This document shows, piece by piece, positions 1 through 9,595 of a stretch of DNA of 64,000 bases. Numbering within the stretch: position 1 is the stretch's first letter; the number at the start of each line of letters is the position of its first letter. Source of the DNA: Rehmannia glutinosa (lineage: Eukaryota; Streptophyta; Magnoliopsida; Lamiales; Orobanchaceae); NCBI GenBank assembly GCA_016081115.2, contig CM071930.1, positions 21,581,520 through 21,645,519 of the forward strand, in the 5' to 3' direction. A model generated the notes under the pieces. It saw nothing but the letters and a program-made list of their open reading frames with translations, was not told the origin of the DNA and did not search any database. Made by a program: the position numbers and the translations under genes.

Positions 1-135
1 TGCTTCCATGATAATAACTTTGCTTTAAAGATGAAAGACTTTGAAAACACAAGTGTTAAACCTTTTGAAAAAGATTGAGATCTAGTTCAGTAACCAGTGC
101 GGAAGGCTCAATAAACCAACCGCTCTGATACCACT
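1..135 (-). mobile_element. Element A: start of gag and 5' leader (Sirevirus-like copia, cut by window edge)
   Basis: Read on the minus strand this is the leader of a copia element. It runs from the primer site to a gag start codon at 9-7, and the coding region continues off the left edge. The same leader and the same first gag codons occur in element B (3440-3560) and element E (22505-22635), which identifies the family. Nothing can be said about the state of its genes because they lie outside the window. Confidence 0.85.
122..133 (-). other. Element A primer binding site
   Basis: On the minus strand the 12 bases TGGTATCAGAGC lie 2 nt inside the LTR end. They match the 3' end of plant initiator-Met tRNA, the usual primer of plant Ty1/copia elements. 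Confidence 0.9.
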
Positions 136-1691
136 TGTAGGTCTCAAGGGGTGTGGTGTAAGGTTTAGGAGGGGGGTTGAATAAACCTTACCAAATTTTC
201 ACTTTTAGTCTTTTTAAGAATTTCAACAGAGTTGACTCAAATCAGTTGTGTCCTTGGGGGACAGCTAGGTTGGCTTTCTTCAACAAAGTTACCCATTCAA
301 CAGACTCGACTGAGCTGTTGATAATATAACTTAGCTGCGTCAGCTAACACTTAACTTTAGTTGATTTGGTTTTTAACAGCGGAAGACTTAACATCCTTTG
401 TTAATTTAAAGCTCATTTTTAACACTAGTTTTAGCACTTGTTATTATCAGTTAGATATCAAAATAACTTATCAGCATATATGAAAAATATAAGCAAGAAA
501 GTAAATGCTGAAAGTAAATGACACAAGAAACTTTATAGTGGTTCGAGAATGGGGTAATTCCTCTAATCCACTCTTATCCAACTCCTGGAGGAATCTACTA
601 AGTAACAGATCAAGTTACAAAGCAGTTCTCAGTCTAGAGACAACCTTGATAACACAGTTGGCTTCTCCTATGACTCAGCTTCTTCACAAGACAGCTGCCT
701 TGCTACTTCAGCTCCCTTCACGTCTTTGGAATTGATCACACAGCCTTCCAACAGACTTGAAACTTCTGGTACGACCTTGAACCTTTCTATAGCTCCTTCA
801 ACTTGGAGAGTAGACCCCTTTTTCGTTCTTTAAACTTTTCCTCTTCAACTGGTTGAAGTAATATTTCCTTCACAACGTGTGTTGGATCGAGTTCCATCGA
901 GTGTTTAGGCTTGAGGAATTTTCTAGATAAGCTTGAGAATATTGCAGGTTATGGTTGCTTTTTAATTGCTTGATTCATTCGTTCTTGGTTTAGGTCACCT
1001 TTTCTCAAATGCTTCCTCAGCCTTTTATAGTATTCATTTGAAAATTTGCCCGTTGAAGAGATAGGCTATTTTCAAATGACACTTCTTGTTCGTTGGCTTG
1101 TCTTTTCTTGGTCTGCAGCACTTAATGTTGACCCTTCCTCATATTAAATGGCTCTGCCTTGACTTTACAAGTCGACACATGCTTGATGTTTCCCATTGGC
1201 TTATTCCTTTTGCATGTTTCTGGGCCAAACACTTTAAGACCTGGCAACTTGGACATATTACTATATCGAGTAATATTCTTGATTTCCTCCCAACAGATCA
1301 ATGTCAGTTGTCTTGACTTGACTGTTGCCTTTATCCCTGACTTGAGTCTGCTCCAATCATATGGAAATGACTCAACTGTCACTTCAGCTGTTAGACTTGG
1401 CTCCTTTTGCTGACTTGACTGACACTTCCTCATACTTTACACAACTGTTCCTCAGCTGGTTCTCCTTTAGTCGAGTCTTTATCTTCCATCTTGGCCATAC
1501 TCAGCTGACACATATCAAAGTTTTGATTCTATTCTGCAGTTGACTTTTTGCATTCTTCGACATAACTGACTTCACTCAGCTCTTTCAGTCCTATCTATTA
1601 CAACATAGAATTACAAGGAAAATGGGGTGCCAACTTTCTGGTCTAAGTTTTACATGGTATCATCAAAATCTAACAAATAAATTTCCTAACA
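136..1691 (-). repeat. Element A 5' LTR (Sirevirus-like, about 1.56 kb)
   Basis: A complete LTR on the minus strand. It begins TGTTAGGAAATTT at 1691 and ends in CTACA at 136, directly before the primer site. It is homologous over its length to the LTRs of B (14544-16072) and E (20966-22504). It keeps the frequent CAGCTG-type words seen in B but not in E. Its outer end abuts element C LTR sequence (TTCCC...), so A inserted into C's 3' LTR. Short ORFs inside it (for example 505-735, 1122-1433) carry no recognisable protein and are not called. Confidence 0.9.
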
Positions 1692-1937
1692 TTCCCAGAC
1701 AAAGTAGTCACCAAGAATCACCCAGAGAACCAAAGTAATAGGGAACCACAACTGCCTCGCAACAAAGCCAAACCTCCAAAGAACTCAGCCCAAAATAGAT
1801 CTCGAAACCCTAGATCAAACCCTAGATCACACCAGATATAGGAAAAATTTCACAGAGAATATGGAGAAGGTGATCACTCACAAAGATCTCACACTCAAAC
1901 TCACTATTTCACAAAGAAAGATCCAGCTAGAGAGTGA

Positions 1938-2008
<71 letters not shown>

Positions 2009-2220
2009 GGGAGTTACAGAATGAGAGCTTGGGTTCGGGGTTAGGGGTTTTATATGTAGGATGAATGGCCTAGATGAACTAGGGTAAGATCAATAGTTGA
2101 GATACACACAAAGTGTCCGCGTACATATAAAATGAGTACCGCAACCCAAACAGCTGACCCGGGTTTAAGATTAAAGGGCAAGTTGGTTGCTTGGGCTTTG
2201 GGCTGCAAAGTTGGGCTTAG
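1692..2220 (-). repeat. Element C 3' LTR, middle fragment
   Basis: This stretch matches the right-hand LTR of element C (about 40855-41380) with few differences: the AAAGTAGTCACCAAGAATCA block, the two 'ccctagatcaaaccctag' stretches and the block before 'gggctt'. It is bounded on the left by element A and on the right by element B, so two separate retrotransposons inserted into the same LTR. The remaining part of the LTR should lie left of element A, outside the window. Confidence 0.88.
1941..2005. repeat. (AG)n microsatellite inside element C 3' LTR
   Basis: About 32 AG units. The equivalent place in C's other LTR (about 41150-41170) has only about ten units plus interruptions, so the array grew or shrank after insertion. 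The ORF through it is a repeat artefact. Confidence 0.95.
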
Positions 2221-3439
2221 TGTTAGGAAATTTATCTTGTAAAACTTAAACTATAAAGTTGGCACCCCATTTTCCTTGTAATTTACAATGTAACAGATAG
2301 GGCTAGAAAAGCTGAGTCAAGTGAGCTATGCCTAGAAATACAAGAAGTCAACTGAAGACTGAAGTGAAGACTCCGCTGCAAGACAGCTGAGTATGGCATA
2401 GAAGAAAAGTCAAGAACTCGATTGAAGATGTATCAGCTGTGAATCAGCTGTATGGAGAGTCAGTCAAGTCAACTCAAGAAGCCAAGTCTCAAGTTGAAGT
2501 GACAGATGAGTCATCCAAAGATTGGAAGCTAACTCAAGTCACCTGGGGAATAAAAGACTGCAGTCAAGTCAAGACAACTGAATAAGATCCGTTGATGGAA
2601 GTCAAGAATATTACTCAGAATGGTAACATGTTAAAGCTGTCAGAGATAGAGTATTAGTTCCAATTGTGTGCAAAAGGAACAAACCAATGGGAAGCACTGC
2701 ACCAAGTGTCAGAAACGCTGCAATGCTGCAAGACATTAAATACGAGGAAATGTCAACATCAAGGACTGCAACATGACAAGCCAACGAACACAAGTGACTT
2801 TTGAAATTAGCCTATCTCTTCAACGGGCAAAATTTTGAAAGTTCACTATAAAAGGCTGAGGAAACTCATTGAGGAAAGGTTACCTAAACCACAAACAAGC
2901 AAGTATTATTCAAGATATTAACCTGAAACATTCTCATGTATATTCAAGCAAATCCTCAAGCCTAAAATTCGAAGGAATCGATCCAACACAAGTTGTGAAG
3001 GAAAGACAACTTCAAAACTGTTGAAGAGGAAACTTTTGAAGAATCAAAAGGGGTCCTTTCCAAGGAGGATTTTAGGAAGGTTCAAGGTCGAACCAGTATC
3101 AAGTTATTGGAGGGCTTCGTGATCAAATCCAAGAGCTTGATAAAGTGAGCTGAATCGTAAGAGAAGCCACATGTGTGACCAAGACTGTCTCTAGACTGTT
3201 CACCACATTGTAAACTGATCTTTTACATAGTGGATTCCTCCAGGAGTTGTAGAAGAGAGGATTAGAAGAATTACCCCATCTTTGAACCACTATAAAAATT
3301 AACTGTCATTTATTTTTCAGCACATTTACATTTCTGCATAATTACATCATATCTGCTGATAAAATCATATTTGCTATCCAACTGATTAATAACCAAGTGC
3401 TAAAATCAAGTGTTAAAACAAGTTTAAAACAATTCAAAG
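2221..3439 (+). repeat. Element B 5' LTR, 3' end deleted
   Basis: Matches the 3' LTR (14544-16072) from the TGTTAGG start to 'acaattcaaag' at 3439, then jumps straight into leader sequence that in element E follows the primer site. About 253 bp of LTR end plus the primer site are missing. A 20-bp deletion near position 2241 also removes GATTTTGATGATACCATA, present in the 3' LTR. Confidence 0.9.
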
Positions 3440-3553
3440 CGGTTGGTTCATTAAGCCTTCCGCACTGGTTACTGAACTAGATCTTTATCTTTTAAAAAAA
3501 GGTTTTAAACACTTGCATTTTCAAAATCTTACATTTTTAGCAAAGTTATCATC

Positions 3554-5878
3554 ATGGAAGCAAATTTGACACGCATTACTATGTTCACTGTTGAAGAATT
3601 TGATGATTGGAAAATTCGTATGCAGGCTCATCTATCTGTTCTACACGATGAAATGTGGCTTGTGATAGAGGATGGGCCACTGTAAATATTGAAAGTGAAC
3701 ACGGTACAGTAAAAAGAGCGACGCTTGGTGAAGGAGAAGAAGTTGATGCTGAAGAAAGACCAGCCATGGTTGAAAAACCAAGGACTGAGTGGACAAATGA
3801 TGATAGGAAGAGATACAACTTGGACAATGCGGCCAAGGACATACTTTAGAAGACTTTGGACAAAGTAATGTTCAATAAAGTCAAATCCTGCAAAACAGCA
3901 AAAAAAATCTGGAATAAGCTAACTTTAATTTGTGAAGGATCGGAGCAAATTAAAGAAAATAATCTGTCTGTTGCTATTCAAAAATTTGAAAACTTCAAAA
4001 TGTTTGCAGGTGAATCCATGGATCAGCTGGATGCAAGATTCACTGAAATCACAAATGAGCTTTCAGCTCTTGGGAAGGAATGTACACAAAAGGAAATGTG
4101 TATGAAGATACTAAGAAGCCTCCCAGCTGGATGGGAAATGAAGACTATGGCTCTAAAACATTCCATGGACGTCTCAAAAACATCTAACCATGAGCTATTC
4201 TCAGACCTCAAAGCCTACGAGTTTGAGTTGAGAAGAAAAGAGAAAGAGGAGATAGTTATACCCAAGACAGCTACACTGGTATTCAAAGATGGAAAGAGAG
4301 CTGAACCAAAGGAAGCCATAGACCATGAGAAGATTGCCCTAATGGTTAAAAGAATCAACAAGTTATTTAATAAGAACTATAAAAGAAACAAGGGTGAAAC
4401 CTCCAGGAGACATTCAACTCCCTCTAAATCAAGGAAAGATAGGTCACCCAAGAGAGTTGAGCATCAAAGGGTAGAATATCAGAGAGCTGATAACTCAAGA
4501 ACAAAAAGAGCTGATCAAAGAGCTGAAAACCTGTGTTGGAACTGCAGACAACCAGGACACTTTGCAGTTGATTGTTCCTATCCACTAGTCAACAAATATA
4601 GGAATGAAGAAAAAAAAAAGTCTTCAGAGAAAGAAGACAGGAAAAGAAGAAAGCCATGTTGGCTGCTGAGACAACTAAGTCTAAAGAAGCAACATACTCA
4701 GAGAGTAGTGAAGCTGACTACTCAAGTGATTCTGAAGAAGAAGCCATGATCTGCCTTATGGCTAAAGAACAAGATCAACCAGACCAAGAAGATGAGGTAC
4801 ACTCTAACTTCTCTCATTCAGATTCAAGTGATTGTGATTGTGACACACACACTTCATCACCCACTGATCTTTATGATTCATAGGAAAAATGATGAAAGAT
4901 TTTGAGCACATTAAATCCTCACACACACTTCTAAATGAGGAAAACAGCCAGCTCAAAAGCCAAAACTCACAGCTGACGAATGAGCTAAGCACTCTAAGTC
5001 ACATAGCTGATGAGAACACAAAGCTGAAGGCTGAGATTGCCAAAATGATAGCAGAGATAGCTGCTATAGAAAAAAGGGAAAAAGACCTCAAAAATGTGAT
5101 TGCTTCATTTACAAAGGCATCCAAATCATTGGATGATCTTATCATGAGTCAAAAAGAACGTGGAGATAAGATAGGCATAGGATTCAATTCCTTTGTGCAC
5201 AGTCAAACTCCAAGAGTGATTTTGGAAAAAGGATCTTCAAGCAATGAAGCATCTCAAAAATCCAAAACACCAAATGTTGCACCCACATTCACTCCTAAGC
5301 ACAATCACAAACAAACTGGCCTTGGATATAAAGGGAATGGAAAACAGCCAGTTGAGTATGTTGAGAGGACAGCTAAGAAGAAATCCAACCAAGTTCCTCA
5401 GCAAACTCCAAACAGAAAATACTCTGTAAAAAGCAAATAGAGCTACCAAAATCCCCAGAAATTTCATCAGAGAAATGCATATGATGGGAATGGTAGAAAC
5501 TATCCAAAGCCAAGCTCATTGGAACAATGTGAAATATCAGCAAAGACCAATGGAATACAAGCCTAAATGGCAAATACCTAAACCTCAGCAAAGGTCATTC
5601 CAAAGGGAAATTAGCTATTATCAGAACACATATGCACCTAGGCACTACACTTAGAAACATCACAACTATCCCAAGAAAGCAATTGCTAAAACACATACAG
5701 ACAAAAGAGACAGCTGTATGAACCTAAAACCCCCAAGAAATTTGCAAATGTGCACTATGATTTTGGCACTGATAGATGGCAACCTCTTAGAGTTAAGTCC
5801 TTTGGCTATATGTTGGTTGGATCATCTTATAGCACTAACCCCTCAAGACCCAGACAAGTATGGGTACCTAAAAACTAA
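3554..5878 (+). pseudogene. gag: Element B gag (broken)
   Basis: Gag forms the virus-like particle and packages element RNA. The start ATG (MEANLTRI...) is shared with E and, by its first bases, with A. The longest surviving part is 3856-4749. It ends in a complete CCHC zinc knuckle, CWNCRQPGHFAVDC, at about 4531-4572, preceded by a Lys/Arg-rich stretch. Frame 2 at 4889-5440 then encodes a long heptad-rich coiled coil (Asn, Leu, Lys, Ile). The gag ends at TAA 5876 after QVWVPKN. Breaks: a stop and frame change around 3680, TAG at 3847 where E has TAC, a frame change near 4640, and others between 5440 and 5720. The CCHC knuckle followed by a coiled coil is a gag longer than in most copia elements, as expected for sireviruses. 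Confidence 0.85.
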
Positions 5879-5895
5879 TTTCCTTGATTGCAGGT
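5875..5895 (+). promoter_or_regulatory. Gag-pol junction with two in-frame stops and an acceptor-like site
   Basis: In the frame shared by the end of gag and by protease there is TAA (5876-5878), two sense codons, then TGA (5885-5887). CTAAT, a pyrimidine-rich run and CAG|GTTC (5893 boundary) follow, resembling a plant 3' splice site. Element E has the same two stops (24953-24955, 24962-24964). The conservation suggests a regulated gag/pol switch, by splicing or readthrough, rather than decay. The mechanism is inference. Confidence 0.5.
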
Positions 5896-6310
5896 TCAAG
5901 GAACAGCTGAGTGCCAAGGAACCTGGTACATGGATAGTGCCTGTTCCAGACATATGACAGGAAACAAGAAAAATCTGTCAAGATTCAAGGAGATTAGAGG
6001 TGCAAAAGTCATATTTGGAGGAAATGAAACTCCAGGGGAAATCAAAGGCACAGGATCTATCAAGAAGAATGGATTGGAAATCACAGATGTTGCTTATGTT
6101 GAAGGCCTCAACTTCAACCTGTTAAGCATCAGTCAACTCTGTGAAAAGGGCTACAATGTTGGATTCAATATGGGAGTGTGTCAGATCAAAGATGCTGAAT
6201 AAAATGAAATAGTACTTCAAGGATCAAGACAGAAGAATATGTATGTGGTAGATTGGTCTACTGCCACACCAAACACTTGTCTATTAGCAAAGAGCACTAC
6301 CGAATCAAGT
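5888..6310 (+). pseudogene. Element B aspartic protease region
   Basis: The frame at 5888-6202 carries WYMDSACSRHMTG at about 5924-5962. The D-S-x-C-S-x-H motif is the active-site signature of plant copia aspartic proteases, which cleave the Gag-Pol polyprotein. A hydrophobic GLNFNLLSISQLCEKGYNVGF segment (about 6104-6168) matches the domain's C-terminal part. It is closed by TAA at 6200-6202. Coding similarity continues past this stop toward 6310, so the stop is a lesion. Confidence 0.85.
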
Positions 6311-6319
6311 TAGCTATGA

Positions 6320-7230
6320 CACAAAAAGCTGAATCATCTGAACTTCAAGACAATCAACAAGCTTGCAAGGAGTCATCTTGTGGAAGGATTGCCAAACTCA
6401 GTGTACAAGAAGGAAAGTGTATGTGATGCATGCCAGATGGGAAAGCAAATAAAATCCTCATTCAAGGATAAGCCAAGTCCTCCTTCAACAAGGATATTAC
6501 ATCTGTTGCATATGGATCTCTTTGGTCGATTGAACCAGCCAAAGACATAAGTGGAAAGAAATACACTTTAGTGGTGGTAGATGATTATTCAAGATATACA
6601 TGGACAATCTTCATGTGCAAAAAGAAGGAAACTTTGCAGAAGTTACCTCAGCTGATGAAAAGAGTTCAAAATGAAAAGAGCCAAACCATTATAAAGATAA
6701 GGTCTGACAGAGGAACTGAGTTTGTCAATGGGATAATTACTCAGTATTGTGTTGAAAATGGCATTGCTCATGAGTTATCTGCAGCAAGAACTCCACAGCA
6801 GAATGGAGTAGCTGAAAGAAGGAACGGAACTCTCAAGGAAGTTGCAAGGAACATGTTAGCTGAAGCTGGATTGCCTAAGAGATTTTGGGCTGAAGCCATT
6901 AACACATCAAGCTATACTCAAAATAGATGCGTGGTTAACAGGCAATTAACCAAAGACTCCCTATGAGATTTGGACAGGGAGAAAGCTAAATGTTGGGTAC
7001 TTCAGGATATTTGGATGTAAATGTTTCATCCATAACAATGGCAAGGATAATTTGAAGGCTTTTGATGCTAAAGCTGATGAAGGTATCTTTTTGGGATACT
7101 CAGCTGAGAGCAAAGCCTATAGAGTGTTGAACAAAAGGACTATGGTCACAGAAGAGTCTATCCATGTGGTTTTTGATGAACCTAATATGAATGGAGAAGA
7201 CATTGAAGAGTTAGCTGACAAGATGAATTA
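6320..7230 (+). pseudogene. Element B integrase (broken)
   Basis: Integrase joins the cDNA to host DNA. The pre-integrase zinc region with CDACQMGKQ lies at about 6424-6450. The catalytic core follows: first Asp in LLHMDLFG (about 6505), second Asp in RSDRGTEF (about 6703-6726), Glu in NGVAERRN (about 6802-6825). So the D, D and E residues are all still encoded. The best open part is 6571-6966. Breaks include a frame change and stop around 6540-6550 and a frame change near 6950 where the downstream core continues in another frame. Confidence 0.85.
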
Positions 7231-8220
7231 GCCAACTATGCAGAAGAGTCCTTATGTTGAAGCTGAAGTAAGAGCAATCAACCAAGATGAATATGAGATA
7301 GCTGAATCTCAACGACAGCTGGAAAGTCTACAGGTGAATGAAGATGAAAGAGTTGTTCAAGATAACTTAGCTGTGAGACGGCTGAATCCAAGTGACTTGC
7401 TCCAACCTGATGTGAGATGGCTGAGAGACCATCCACCAGAGTTAGTTATTGGAAATGTTAGAGATGGCATAAGAACGGATCGAGCACAAAGATGAAGCAA
7501 TGTTTACTTGTTTTATTTCCCAAATAGAGCCAAAATATGTGTCTCAAGCATTGGATGACACACATTGGATTCAAGCCATGCAAGAAGAGCTGAATCAATT
7601 TGAAAGAAACAAGGTATGGGAATTGGTGCAGAGGCCAACCCATCAAAATGTTATTGGCACAAAATGGGTTTCTAGAAACAAGATGAATGAGGAAAGATCT
7701 GTGGTGAGAAACAAAGCAAGATTGGTAGCCAAAGGGTATTGCCAAGAAGAGAGAATAGATTTTGATGAAACCTTTGCTCATGTTGCAAGATTGGAAGTAA
7801 TAAGGATGTTTCTTGCCTATGCTGCACATAAGAACTTCACTGTGTATCAAATGGATGTGAAGAGTGCATTTCTAAATGGACTGCTAGAGGAAGAAGTCTA
7901 TGTTGAACAACCTCCAAGTTTTGAGTAGAAGACTATTGGAGATAAGGTGTACAAGCTCAAGAAAGCATTATACGGATTGAAACAAGCACCAAGAGCTTGG
8001 TATGATACATTTTCCCAATTTCTAATCGACAATGGATTCACCAAAGGCAAACCGGATGAGAACACTCTTGTAATTCAAGATGGAGAAAGTATACTGCTTG
8101 TTCAAATATATGTGGATGATATCATTTTTGGATCCACAAATAAAGAGCTGTGTGATAAGTTCTCAAACCTCATGCAAGGTAAATTTGAGATGAGAACCTT
8201 CTTTCTGTGACTTCAAGTCA
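7231..8220 (+). pseudogene. Element B linker and reverse transcriptase (broken)
   Basis: A polar linker (7238-7495) leads into RT, which copies element RNA to cDNA. Visible RT signatures are NKARLVAKGY (about 7710), QMDVKSAFLNG (about 7848), LYGLKQAPRAWYD (about 7968) and the catalytic IYVDD at about 8107-8121. TAG at 7926-7928 replaces the CAG that E still has in the same place (FEQKT), a transition expected at a methylated CHG site. A second frame change near 8208 separates RT from RNase H. Confidence 0.9.
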
Positions 8221-9034
8221 AGCAATTGAAGGATGGAACCTTCATAAGTCAAACAAAACACACCAAATATTTAATGAAGAAATTTGGTATGGAAGAGAAA
8301 TCTTCTGTGAAAATACCAATGAACACATCAGTCAAGATGGACATGGATGCAGATATAAAGGTTGTAGATCAAACTAGATATAGAGCACTTATTGGATCAT
8401 TGCTCTACTTAACAGCCAGCAGGCCAGACACCACCTTTGCAGTAGGTGTATGTGCAAGATTCCAATCTGCACCAAAGGAGAGCCACATGACTGCAGCTAA
8501 GAGAATCCTAAGGTATTTAATGGGATGCCAGGAAGTTGGATTATGGTATCCAAAGGAAGGTGGATTCAAGCTTATTGGTTACTCAGACTTAGACTATGCT
8601 AGATGTAGAGTTGACAGGAAGAGTACTTCAAGTACATGTCAAATGCTTGGAAATAGATTGGTTTCCTGGTTTAGCAAGAAGCAAAACTCAATAGCCACAT
8701 CCACGGTGCAGTACATAGGCTGCGGCGCGGTTGTTCTGCCCAAGTCTTATGGATGAGACAACAGCTTAGAGATTACGAGATTGAAGAAAAAGAGATTCCA
8801 ATTATGTGTGATAACACTAGTGCTATTGCAATCACCCAGAATCCTGTGTTACATTCAAGAACAAAGCACATTGATGTCAGATATCATTTTATAAGAGATC
8901 ATGTTGAAAAGAAAGACATCACTTTGGAATATATCTCAACCGATAAGCAGTTAGCTGACATATTCACCAAGCCCCTATGTAAGTCAAGATTTGAAGAGCT
9001 TAAGAATGAGCTAGGGTTAATTGAGATGAGTTAA
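8221..9034 (+). pseudogene. Element B RT thumb/connection and RNase H
   Basis: RNase H removes the RNA template strand. Open segments 8226-8756 and 8753-9034 give SRPDTTFAVGVCARF, then FKLIGYSDLDYA and SIATSTVQYI. The last is a changed form of the usual S-T-x-E-A-E-Y block: the Glu-Ala-Glu is lost. It ends with VLHSRTKHIDVRYHFIRDHV and TDKQLADIFTKPL, the usual C-terminal copia motif. A stop at 8754 and a small frame change separate the two parts. The true end of pol is TAA 9032-9034. Confidence 0.88.
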
Positions 9035-9595
9035 CACTCAGATGACTCAATCAGCAGAGATAGTCGATGAGACAATGAGAAAAGAGCAAGTTTCACAAAT
9101 CAGCCAAGTGAAACAACCATATCGGAAAGTCAGCTGTATCGAGTTAGCAGACAGCTGAGTCACTTAATGAAAAGAGAGAAGCAGAGTTAAGTCATATTTG
9201 ATATAAGCTGAGTCATTTATGAACTAAGTGGCAAAAACGCAGTCGTTTTAAATGAGCGGGAATATTTTTAAGGATGACGTCAGTGTAATAATGACAGGTA
9301 CAGTAAAAAGCTGCACAGTAAGCATATGATTGGATATAAATGATGGCGCATTAAATGCGAGGAATTAAATGCGGTTTTGACGTTCTAAATATGAGCCGTT
9401 GATCTCGATCAAAAATTAAAAATCCGAAGACATGTCCTTTCATAACCCTTGTATATACGGTTTTCAGCCTTCTCTCTCTCTTACTGAAACTGTTCATCTT
9501 CAAAGCAAAGGAAAAACAAAGTTCTCTTTTCTCTCGAAAACCCTAAGTATCCTCAAGCAAGTTCTCCAGTTTTTAATCGGTAAAACTCTCTGAAA
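9035..9595 (+). promoter_or_regulatory. Pol-accessory ORF spacer with plant-promoter-like layout
   Basis: No gene is seen here. The spacer is alignable with E 28119-28671. Conserved blocks include AAAACGCAGTCGTTTT (an AAAACG/CGTTTT inverted repeat), GATTGGATATAAAT and GCCGTTGAT. A TATA-like GTATATACGG lies at 9451, then a CT-rich leader with an AAACCCTAA stretch before the ATG. In E a TATTTAAA box lies at the same distance (about 145 nt) from its ATG. This looks like a pol II core promoter and leader for the ORF downstream, which is inference. Confidence 0.45.

Noticed and set aside
122..133. tRNA gene suggested by initiator-Met-like sequence
   Set aside because: Only the 12-nt 3' complement occurs, directly beside LTR ends (also 18043, 22507, 40632); these are primer sites.
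1861..2064. Open frame with long Glu-Arg repeat
   Set aside because: Translation of an (AG)n microsatellite inside element C's LTR; no start context or homologue.
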